From Flavobacterium chungbukense (GTDB lineage Bacteria > Bacteroidota > Bacteroidia > Flavobacteriales > Flavobacteriaceae): a stretch of 64,000 nucleotides of DNA. Shown in pieces: positions 27,350-35,781 of the stretch. A program made the translations under genes and the position numbers. Location: NCBI RefSeq assembly GCF_020805785.1, contig NZ_JAJGZV010000013.1, positions 1 to 64,000 on the forward strand, given 5' to 3'. The notes beneath the pieces were generated by a model. It had not been told where the DNA came from and did not search any database. It was given only the letters and a program-made list of their open reading frames with translations. How positions within the stretch are numbered: the first letter of the stretch is position 1; each line of letters begins with the position of its first letter.

Positions 27350-30300
27350 ATGAAAAAACATTTTTTTATTCATCTATTCCTCATACTGTTTACAGTAATG
27401 GGGTTTTCTCAGACCATAGAGAAAATTGAAGCTGAAACTTTTAATCAGTCTTCGGGAGCAAGAGCAGAAACCAATGCTTCTCTTTCGGGAGGAGGAAATG
27501 TAGGGTACATTAAGAACAATACCTGGATTAAGTTTAATGCAATCAATTTTACTGAATTTGTTACCCGCTTTGATATTGTTGCGGCTGGTGCGACAGGCGG
27601 AACGATAGAAATTAGACTAGGTTCAGAAACAGGAACGCTAATTGGAACTGCAACAGTTTCTGGAAGCACAAGCTTTACTGATTATAAGAAATTTTCTGCG
27701 GCAATTCAATCCACAACTGGAACTTATGATTTAGTATTAGTTTTTAAACATCCATCAAACACAGGATATTTGTTTAATCTTGATTATTTAGAAAAAGTTA
27801 CTGATAATCCGAATGCAGTTACACAAAAACTAGCCGTAAGTGTTAATCCAGCTTCGTCTGGAGCGGTTACACTTAATCCGGCAGGAACTACTTTTGTTAA
27901 AGGGACAGAAGTAAAATTGACTGCCAATAAGAATTTTGGATACAATTTCAAACAATGGGTAGATGATAAAGGCGTTGTGGTTTCAACTGCCAATCCATAT
28001 ACGCATATTGCTAATGCAGATGCTGTTTTGATTGCTCAATTTGATGCAGTTCCGACTTATACATTAAATGTAAATGTAAACGGAGCATTTGGTTTAGGAG
28101 ATTATACCATTTCGCCAGCAGGAAAAGATGGTGCATTTTCGGTTTACGAAAGCGGAACAAACGTAATGGTGACGGCTGTTGAAAACGATATTATAAAATT
28201 TAGTAATTGGTCAGATGGTTCTACTTCATTGAGCACTTCTGTTGTGATGAATGAAAATAAAACAGTTACAGGTACGTATGCAAATCAGAATTTTATTGCT
28301 GGCTGGACATTCAAAACGGATCAATATGCCAATCCTAGAGTTGCTGAGTTGTATTCTAAAATAGAAAACAAACCGCAATTGTTTGCTTATAATGTTGCCG
28401 ACAATGTTTTTGCTCCTAACGTAAGACTTCAAAACAGAGGCGGAAAAAATGGTTTCTGTGTCTGGAATACCGAAAGAGGAAACTTCTATTATTTTATGAC
28501 GACACTTTCAACGGTTGGTTATAAAAATATTAATGTGGCTTCTGGTTTAATGGGATATTACTATGGAGCTGATGAATGGACTTTTCAATATTCTTTAGAT
28601 GGTATAAATTTTATAAATGTATCGGCATTAACTACCATAAATACAAACACGATCACGAATATTGGAGGAATTCTTCCAGCTGAAGCAGAAGGAAAAGAAA
28701 AAATATACCTGAGATGGTTTCCTAACGTAAACGGTCCTAAACACGGATCCGCAGTTGATGTAACGGCAACAATCCTATCTAATTTAATGATTAAAGCCGA
28801 TGAGGTTTTGGTTACCGATACGGTTGCTCCAGTTCTTGAATCTTCATTTCCGACAGCAGCTGCAAATTCGGTTGGAGCTAATGGAAATATTATTTTGAAT
28901 TATAATGAACAAGTTCAATTTGGAATTGGAAACGCAGTTTTAAATGGTAAAAACCTAACTGCCGAATTTGTAAATAGAACCGTAAAATTCAGTTATTTCG
29001 GATTAGAATATAATAAACAATACACTTTTACTTTACCAGCAGGATTTGTTAAAGATCTTTCTGGCAATGATGGACCAGCTCTTAGTCTGTCATTTAAAAC
29101 AATGGAAAAACCAATTCCGACAAAGCATAAGTTTGATTTAATTGTAGATGCCGATGCTACAGATGAACAAATTGCTTCAAAAAAATATGTCAAAACTATA
29201 GCGGAAGCTTTTACTGCAGCGCCAAACAATTCGGCTTCTAGATTTTTGGTTTTAATTACAAATGGAACTTATAATTTAGGAGGAGATGGTACAAATCCGC
29301 AAGATATCGTATTGAAACTTCCATCTGGAAAAAACAATGTTTCGCTGATTGCACAATCTAAAGACAAAGTAATTCTGCAAGGAAATCCAGGTTGGGGAAT
29401 CAAAAATGCAGTTCTTTCTATAGAAGCAAACGATTTGTATATGGAAAATGTTACCATAGAACACAAAGATGGAATTACAACTTCTGGACAAAGACCTGCA
29501 TTGAATCCTGCTGGAGATCGAAATGTTTATAATGGAGTTCGATTACGAAGCAAACAGGACACGCAAGTTACAGGAGGAAACAGAAGTTTTTATTACAAAT
29601 CTACCATAGAAGGAGATGTCGATTTTATCTGTGGAGGAGGAACGCATTGGTTTGAAGAATGTAAACTGGTTTCTGTTGCATCAGGATATATTGTAGCTCC
29701 AAACCATGATACGGCTACTAAATATGGTTATATTTTCAATAACAATACCATTACTGCATCAACAAGTTATTATTTAGGTCGCCCTTGGCAGAACTCGCCT
29801 AGAGCAGTTTATTTGAATACCAAAATGATCAACGAACCTAATACATTGGGTTGGGCAAGTATGGGAACATTACCAGCACTTTTTTCAGAATATAATAGTG
29901 TAAACGCAAACGGAATAGCCGTTAATACCGATAACAGAACGAATACATTTACAGTAAACGGCGTTGCGCAGAAAGGAAATTACAATCCAGTATTAACTAA
30001 AGCGCAAGCTGACGAATTTACTATAGAAAATGTGTTAAGCGGTACTGATAAGTGGGATCCGCGAAGAATAGTCGAGCAGGTTACAAAACCATCAAACCTT
30101 GCTGTTTCTGCAAGCAATACATTAAAATGGGATGAAAATCTATATGCAATGTGTTATGTAATTAGCAAAGATGGAAAAGTTTTAGCCATTACCACAGAAG
30201 CGACATATGTAGATACCGCTACAACTGCGGGTACATTTACTTATACCATACAAGCAGCAAATGAATATGGAGGATTGAGCGATGTAAGCACTATTAATAT

Positions 30301-33300
30301 GACTATTAATGGAGGAAATGTTAAATCGTCTATTTCTTATTTTAATTCAATTGATAATAGCACTTTGTCAACATTGACTCCAATAGAGTATACGGAAGGT
30401 ACAGTTTTAACATTGCCTGTGCCAACATTAGCAGGTTACACTTTTTTCGGATGGTCTACTTCTGCAACTGTTGCAAATTCGTTAAAAGAGCTACCAGTTA
30501 CAACTAAGGGAAATCAGACCTTATATGCTTTTTGGGGTTCAGCAGGAAATAATAAACCTGATGAAATAGCACCACCAGCAGATTACGATTATGAGTTTAC
30601 GGCGGCTGTAAATAAAAACTGGGACAATGCAGCGAATTTTAACCCTGCAGTATTACCAGTTGCAGGAAAATTGGTTTCTACTACAAAAGAAATTGAAACA
30701 ACTGCAACGGTTTTTCCTGCCGATATTATTTTTTCTGGCGCAGGAACACTTCGATTAAGAGGTTCTCATAAAGCCACAGGAAATTTAATTTTTAAGGATG
30801 GAACGCGAGTGTATTATAACACAAGTGGAGCAGGAATGACTCTAGAAGCGCCTGTAGTTATTTCTGGAAATGTAAAATTCGAAATGATTTCAGGGATTGC
30901 CAATCAAACGATAATGACTTTAAGCGGTCCTATTTCAGGAAATGGTACAGTTTCTCCATTGAATACCGGTCAAGGGGTAAATGCGAATACCGGAACTTTA
31001 TTATTAAAAGGAGATAACAGCGAATTTATCGGAACTTGGGATTTAACACAAAAAAGCACCAAATTTCCAACGCTTAATTATCCAACTGTAATTGAAGGTG
31101 CTTCAGCTAATGCATTTGGTTCAGGAACAATTAAAATTGGTCAGGATAATTATATTGTTGTCAGTCATGAACGCGCTGCTGGTTCAACTTTAAATTTAAC
31201 TATTACAGAAAATGGTAAAGCCTCTTTAAACACAGTTTTAAATGTTCAAAAGCTTACCATCAACGGAGTGGATTTTAAAGAAGGAGTTTATGATAAATCA
31301 ACCCATCCAGAGTTTTTTAATGGAGAAGGGAAAATTGAAGTGAAGAAAGAAGCCGCAGGAGGAGGAAATGATGCCGTTCCTGCATTTCCAGGCGCTGAAG
31401 GTTACGGTAAATATGTTACAGGTGGTCGCGGCGGAAAAGTTATTTATGTAACTAATTTAAATGACTCTGGAACAGGGTCACTTCGTGAAGCTATCGCTCA
31501 GGCTGGTCCAAGGATTGTTGTTTTTAAAGTGTCAGGAAACATTCAGCTGAAAAGCGAATTAAATATTACTGATAATATTACTATTGCGGGTCAGACTGCA
31601 CCAGGAGGTGGAATTACTTTAAGAGATTACAATGTAAAGGTAAGAGGTAACAACATCATTTTACGTTATTTACGCTTTAGAATGGGAGATACTTATGATG
31701 TGGAAAATGATGCTTTGGGTGGACGTTTTCAAAAGAATATCATCGTAGATCACTGTTCTATGAGCTGGTCAACGGATGAATGTGTTTCTTTCTATCAAAA
31801 TGAAAATTTCACTATGCAATGGTGTATTATTTCTGAAAGTCTTAGAAATTCGGTTCACGCAAAAGGCGCACACGGATATGGTGGTGTATGGGGAGGTAAA
31901 AATGCATCCTTTCATCACAATTTATTAGCGCATCATGATAGCCGTAACCCTAGATTGGGAGAATATGCAAATGATATTTTTGCCAAAACAGATTTAGTTG
32001 ATATTCGTAACAACGTAATTTACAATTGGGGTGGAAACAGCTGTTATGGGGGAGATGCAATGAATGTGAATCTGGTAAACAATTATTGGAAACCAGGACC
32101 AGGAACATCTAATTCGACCAAAGAACGTATTTTATCAACAGGAAGAAGTTTAGATACGACTTCACCTCTTTATGGTATTTGGGGAAAATATTTCGTTGAT
32201 GGAAATTATGTTGTGGGATCAGAAAGAGCGACTCAAGATAACTGGACATATGGAGTTTACAGTCAGTTTCATGGTTCCCAGCTACCTGTGAGTGATGCTG
32301 ATAAAGCGGCATTAAAAATTAGTGCGCCACATGCTCCAGGCGAAATTACAACGCACAGCGCTACAAAAGCCTACGAATTGGTTTTAGAAAATGCAGGTTC
32401 AAATTTATACAGAGATACTGTAGATAAAAGAGCCGTAGACGATACTCGTTCTGGTAAAGCTAGCATTATGAATGGCGGTAATGGAAGTACAAACGGTTAT
32501 ATTGACACGCCTTCAGCAACAGGCGGATGGCCAGTATTACCTTCTGGAGAAGCGCCTTTAGATACAGATGGTGATGGTATGCCTGATAAATGGGAGACAG
32601 AAAAAGGATTAAATCCTGCGAGTTCTGCCGACGGTAATTTGAAAACTATTGATGGAAAGTACACAAATGTTGAAGTATATATCAATAGTATTGTAGACAA
32701 TCTTGTTTCAAACCAAAATGGCAGTTTAGATGTATATGTAAATCCGCAGAATTTTGTAGAAAAATATAATGTTGCCGAAAATGGCTCAAAGTTTATTATG
32801 GCTAGCGGTACTTATACCACAACTGCTGATTTAGCGGTTAAAAACCATAAATATACATTTGTTCCTGATGCTGGAGCTAAGCCTATTTTTGCTGGAACTT
32901 TTTATTCAGAGAATCCAGAAATCTTCTCAGGAAGTTTCAGTTTTGACGGTGTTGATTTTGATTTGACAAATGCTGGAGCAAATGTATTGCAATTGAAAAA
33001 AGGTGCTTCAGTAGCTAGTTTCGAAATCAAAAATGCTTCTATCAAAGGAATCAAGCAAAGTTTATTGCTGACAGAAGGAGTTAGTGAAAAACCTATTTCA
33101 AAAATTGTTTTAGATAATTGTATTATTGATGGAAGTGCGGCTACAGGCAGCAGTTTTATTTTAGCCGATTCCCGTATTGTAAATTCGGTTTCGGTAAAGA
33201 AATCAACAATATTTAATTATGAAAAGGGAAATAATTTTGTAACGCTGCAAAATAAAAATACGGCAAACGAAACTATAAATATAACTTTTGAAAGCAATAC

Positions 33301-34645
33301 GATTTACAATTCAGGCAATCAGGCTGGAAATGGTTTTGTATTTGTAGATAATCAATACAATAGCGCTTCGACTTATTCTTTCAAAAATAATATTGTGCAA
33401 GATGAACGTGATAATCCGAAACCGATTTATCTGTTCAATTCTAATAATGCTAATGGCGTTGGGAAAGTAGTTTTAGAGAATAATCTTTTGGTTGGTATTT
33501 CTTCTCCAATAGTTAAAGGAACGGTTACGGTGAGCGAAACAAACACAAAGACCTTAACAGGTTTAGGAATGACAGCACTAGTGTTTCCAAATCCAACTCA
33601 AGGAAATTTCAGTTTTTCTAAAGATTCTCCATTAGCCAAAGCTTCTTCAGACGGAAATGCTTTGGGAGATCCAAGATGGTTAAAAGCAGACGCGAAGTTT
33701 TCTAAAATAAGTTATATAAATGCTATTGACGGAAAAGCTATAACACTTTCTCCGACAGAATATATGGAGGGAGCCATTACAAACTTGAAAACGCCAAAAT
33801 TAGAAGGATATACTTTCTTTGGCTGGTCTGCTTCTGCAACTACTCCTGGATTGATTAAAACAATTGCAGCAACAATAACGGGAGATCAAGTCTTTTATGC
33901 TTTTTGGGGAGAAGGCGGAAACAATAAACCTGATCCAAAACCAATTGTAAAATCGGGTGTTTCGTATTTAAATTCTATTGATGGAAAAGCGATATCGGGT
34001 TTAAATCCTGTAGAATATACAGAAGGAACAGCATTAACATTGCCAATTCCAACCTTAAAGGATTATACTTTCTATGGTTGGTCGGCTTCTGCAACAGCAC
34101 CGAATACAATTAAAGAAATCGGAATAACGGCGACAGGAAATCAGAAGTTTTATGCGTTTTGGGGTGTAGCTGGCAATAACAAACCAGATGAGGTTGTTCA
34201 ACCGACTTTTTATTCTATTTCGTATTTGAATCTGCCTCCTGGAGCAAGTAATCCAAATAAAACAAGTGTACAGACGGGAACTGCATTTACATTAGAAGCT
34301 GCGCAATGTACAGGTTATCGTTTTCTAGGATGGTACGCTGATGCATTATATGGAAAGGAAATAACAGGTTTTACAAATAAACAGACGGATAATTTTACAC
34401 TTTACGGACGTTGGAAAAAACTGGGAGAATTCTTTGTGTTTCCAACCATTACAACAGGAAAACTGACACTGCAATCGAGTACAGAATTCGATCGTCTGGC
34501 AATTTTCAGTATGAGCGGACTTCTGGTAAAACAGGTTGATCTTATTGGGACTGAAATGGAAATTTCTGTTTCTGATCTGGCTTCGGGGAGTTATTTCATT
34601 AAGAGTTTAAAAACAGGAAACACTACAAGAATAATTGTAAAATAA
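27350..34645 (+). CDS. Giant T9SS-secreted bifunctional pectinase: CE8 methylesterase + PL1 pectate lyase
   Basis: A 2431-residue modular protein. Order (approximate residues): signal peptide 1-20; CBM6-like domain 21-145; two bacterial beta-repeats 160-310; jelly-roll 312-480; Big_5-like domain 485-585; CE8 591-905, with Asp737 (KQDTQ), Asp758 (DFICGGG) and Arg811 (LGRPWQ); fibronectin-III-like about 910-990; InlB B-repeat 994-1071; autotransporter-like strand-rich region 1085-1335; PL1 lyase 1342-1785, with DHCSMSWSTDE and HHDSRNPR (Arg1532 or Arg1535); DUF5123-like helix 1790-2110; three more InlB B-repeats 2118-2360; type A T9SS sorting domain 2362-2431 (GKLTLQSS...GSYFIKS). CE8 would demethylate homogalacturonan, exposing it to PL1 in the same molecule; T9SS would secrete or anchor it at the surface. 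It follows CE12 by 86 bp and is probably in the same operon. Confidence 0.93.
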   Translation: MKKHFFIHLFLILFTVMGFSQTIEKIEAETFNQSSGARAETNASLSGGGNVGYIKNNTWIKFNAINFTEFVTRFDIVAAGATGGTIEIRLGSETGTLIGTATVSGSTSFTDYKKFSAAIQSTTGTYDLVLVFKHPSNTGYLFNLDYLEKVTDNPNAVTQKLAVSVNPASSGAVTLNPAGTTFVKGTEVKLTANKNFGYNFKQWVDDKGVVVSTANPYTHIANADAVLIAQFDAVPTYTLNVNVNGAFGLGDYTISPAGKDGAFSVYESGTNVMVTAVENDIIKFSNWSDGSTSLSTSVVMNENKTVTGTYANQNFIAGWTFKTDQYANPRVAELYSKIENKPQLFAYNVADNVFAPNVRLQNRGGKNGFCVWNTERGNFYYFMTTLSTVGYKNINVASGLMGYYYGADEWTFQYSLDGINFINVSALTTINTNTITNIGGILPAEAEGKEKIYLRWFPNVNGPKHGSAVDVTATILSNLMIKADEVLVTDTVAPVLESSFPTAAANSVGANGNIILNYNEQVQFGIGNAVLNGKNLTAEFVNRTVKFSYFGLEYNKQYTFTLPAGFVKDLSGNDGPALSLSFKTMEKPIPTKHKFDLIVDADATDEQIASKKYVKTIAEAFTAAPNNSASRFLVLITNGTYNLGGDGTNPQDIVLKLPSGKNNVSLIAQSKDKVILQGNPGWGIKNAVLSIEANDLYMENVTIEHKDGITTSGQRPALNPAGDRNVYNGVRLRSKQDTQVTGGNRSFYYKSTIEGDVDFICGGGTHWFEECKLVSVASGYIVAPNHDTATKYGYIFNNNTITASTSYYLGRPWQNSPRAVYLNTKMINEPNTLGWASMGTLPALFSEYNSVNANGIAVNTDNRTNTFTVNGVAQKGNYNPVLTKAQADEFTIENVLSGTDKWDPRRIVEQVTKPSNLAVSASNTLKWDENLYAMCYVISKDGKVLAITTEATYVDTATTAGTFTYTIQAANEYGGLSDVSTINMTINGGNVKSSISYFNSIDNSTLSTLTPIEYTEGTVLTLPVPTLAGYTFFGWSTSATVANSLKELPVTTKGNQTLYAFWGSAGNNKPDEIAPPADYDYEFTAAVNKNWDNAANFNPAVLPVAGKLVSTTKEIETTATVFPADIIFSGAGTLRLRGSHKATGNLIFKDGTRVYYNTSGAGMTLEAPVVISGNVKFEMISGIANQTIMTLSGPISGNGTVSPLNTGQGVNANTGTLLLKGDNSEFIGTWDLTQKSTKFPTLNYPTVIEGASANAFGSGTIKIGQDNYIVVSHERAAGSTLNLTITENGKASLNTVLNVQKLTINGVDFKEGVYDKSTHPEFFNGEGKIEVKKEAAGGGNDAVPAFPGAEGYGKYVTGGRGGKVIYVTNLNDSGTGSLREAIAQAGPRIVVFKVSGNIQLKSELNITDNITIAGQTAPGGGITLRDYNVKVRGNNIILRYLRFRMGDTYDVENDALGGRFQKNIIVDHCSMSWSTDECVSFYQNENFTMQWCIISESLRNSVHAKGAHGYGGVWGGKNASFHHNLLAHHDSRNPRLGEYANDIFAKTDLVDIRNNVIYNWGGNSCYGGDAMNVNLVNNYWKPGPGTSNSTKERILSTGRSLDTTSPLYGIWGKYFVDGNYVVGSERATQDNWTYGVYSQFHGSQLPVSDADKAALKISAPHAPGEITTHSATKAYELVLENAGSNLYRDTVDKRAVDDTRSGKASIMNGGNGSTNGYIDTPSATGGWPVLPSGEAPLDTDGDGMPDKWETEKGLNPASSADGNLKTIDGKYTNVEVYINSIVDNLVSNQNGSLDVYVNPQNFVEKYNVAENGSKFIMASGTYTTTADLAVKNHKYTFVPDAGAKPIFAGTFYSENPEIFSGSFSFDGVDFDLTNAGANVLQLKKGASVASFEIKNASIKGIKQSLLLTEGVSEKPISKIVLDNCIIDGSAATGSSFILADSRIVNSVSVKKSTIFNYEKGNNFVTLQNKNTANETINITFESNTIYNSGNQAGNGFVFVDNQYNSASTYSFKNNIVQDERDNPKPIYLFNSNNANGVGKVVLENNLLVGISSPIVKGTVTVSETNTKTLTGLGMTALVFPNPTQGNFSFSKDSPLAKASSDGNALGDPRWLKADAKFSKISYINAIDGKAITLSPTEYMEGAITNLKTPKLEGYTFFGWSASATTPGLIKTIAATITGDQVFYAFWGEGGNNKPDPKPIVKSGVSYLNSIDGKAISGLNPVEYTEGTALTLPIPTLKDYTFYGWSASATAPNTIKEIGITATGNQKFYAFWGVAGNNKPDEVVQPTFYSISYLNLPPGASNPNKTSVQTGTAFTLEAAQCTGYRFLGWYADALYGKEITGFTNKQTDNFTLYGRWKKLGEFFVFPTITTGKLTLQSSTEFDRLAIFSMSGLLVKQVDLIGTEMEISVSDLASGSYFIKSLKTGNTTRIIVK

Positions 34646-34650
34646 AGTCA

Positions 34651-34684
34651 AACTTCGGAGTGAAGTTCTATTCATTCCGAAGTT
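34651..34684 (+). other. Hairpin after the giant pectinase gene
   Basis: 14-bp arms (AACTTCGGAGTGAA / TTCATTCCGAAGTT) pair with a single mismatch around a 6-nt loop. There is no T tract, so it looks more like an mRNA 3'-end protector or partial terminator. Confidence 0.5.
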
Positions 34685-34723
34685 CTAAAAATGAATCAGT
34701 TTAAAAATTAAATCATCATAGAT

Positions 34724-35374
34724 ATGAATAATAGTATAAAATTATTAGTACTGGTTTTCATTACATTATTGTCATCTTGTTCAAGTGATGATGAAGGTAA
34801 TCAAGATACTAATTCAAATAAAGGATTTTTAAAAATTGGCAATCAGACGGTAGAATTATCGCAAGGATATCTTGAAAATTATGGTATTCGAGGAAATGCT
34901 TACAATATTGATTTTTCGTTACGATCTAAATCACTTTCGGAATCAGAAGATGGAGCAGTTGTGTACTTTGAATTGTTTTCTTCTCTTCAGGATAATTTAG
35001 CAAAAGGAGAGTATAGTTTTGGAGGTTACTCGGAAGCGACGGCGTATACTTTTACAAAATGGGCGCAATCCATTTTGGGTAAAAATATTAATCCAGGAAA
35101 AGGAGATTTGTCTGTCGCAAATGGAGTAAGCATCAAACCTTTGAGCGGCACTTTTAAAGTTAGTGAAAATGGTCAGAAATATAAAGTTAGTTTTACAGGA
35201 AAAGGTACTGCTAGTATTTATAAAGACGGAGTTCTTGCTTCAACTCAAAATGATGTTGCTTTTAGTATGCAATATTATGGCGATGTAAAAAAATCAGAAG
35301 GAAAAACATTTACAGCCAAAAAAAGTAATTCAACTTCATTATTGCAAAAAGATCATTCTGTTATTTTTAATTAA
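34724..35374 (+). CDS. Small lipoprotein of unknown function
   Basis: A 216-residue protein with a lipoprotein signal (LVFITLLSSCSSDDEGN) whose acidic residues after Cys suggest surface export. The mature part is rich in short beta-strand patterns (TVELSQGYLENYG, YKVSFTGKGTASIYKDG). I recognise no domain and no catalytic motif. It is the last gene before a strong terminator, 78 bp after the giant pectinase, so it probably shares pectin induction. A glycan-binding or secretion-accessory role is possible, but that rests on position only. Confidence 0.55.
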   Translation: MNNSIKLLVLVFITLLSSCSSDDEGNQDTNSNKGFLKIGNQTVELSQGYLENYGIRGNAYNIDFSLRSKSLSESEDGAVVYFELFSSLQDNLAKGEYSFGGYSEATAYTFTKWAQSILGKNINPGKGDLSVANGVSIKPLSGTFKVSENGQKYKVSFTGKGTASIYKDGVLASTQNDVAFSMQYYGDVKKSEGKTFTAKKSNSTSLLQKDHSVIFN

Positions 35375-35400
35375 TGTTATACAGAATAGAATTTAAAACT

Positions 35401-35430
35401 AAAGAGCCTGTTTTTAGCAGGCTCTTTTTT
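35401..35430 (+). terminator. Intrinsic terminator closing the pectin locus
   Basis: A 10-bp perfect stem (AAAGAGCCTG / CAGGCTCTTT) with a 7-nt loop and T tract, 26 bp after the lipoprotein stop. Confidence 0.92.
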
Positions 35431-35522
35431 TATGCTTTGCTTTAAACAAACAAACTATAACTGCACAATAAGGGCAAAAACAGTTTATATCGCTCTCAAG
35501 GCTAGAAATCATGTATAATATG

Positions 35523-35577
35523 TCTATTTTTTTGATTAATCTGTCCATCTATAGAACAAATAATGGCAGTAATTTTA
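35523..35577 (+). promoter_or_regulatory. GH89 promoter with TCCAT-type direct-repeat operator
   Basis: Half-sites TCTAT at 35523 and TCCAT at 35544 (21-bp period) share the spacer core TTT-N-TGA with the operators of the SusC2 and inositol-oxygenase genes. TAATTTTA at 35570-35577, exactly 26 bp after the start of the second half-site, is a one-mismatch -7 box. It predicts a transcript start near 35583 and a leader of about 200 nt. This is the weakest of the three copies. Confidence 0.6.
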
Positions 35578-35712
35578 TATTCAATTCAAACCCATTTACT
35601 TTTATTAAGCTATATTTTAATTAATAGGAGAGGTATTTTTTAAAAGTAGGTAATAAAAACAAAAAAGTAGAAGGTTGTTGATTAGTAAATATTTTGTTAG
35701 TTTTTATTAGTT

Positions 35713-35750
35713 AGGGAGATTAATTCATCATTTAATCTCCCTTATTTTTT
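35713..35750 (+). terminator. Terminator-like hairpin in the GH89 leader
   Basis: An 11-bp perfect stem (AGGGAGATTAA / TTAATCTCCCT) with an 8-nt loop is followed by TATTTTTTTA, ending about 30 bp before the GH89 start. The pectin locus already has its own terminator at 35401, so this one may act on transcripts that start at the GH89 promoter, as an attenuator. Confidence 0.65.
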
Positions 35751-35781
35751 TAGATGCAGTAGGTTATAATTTATTAAATAT

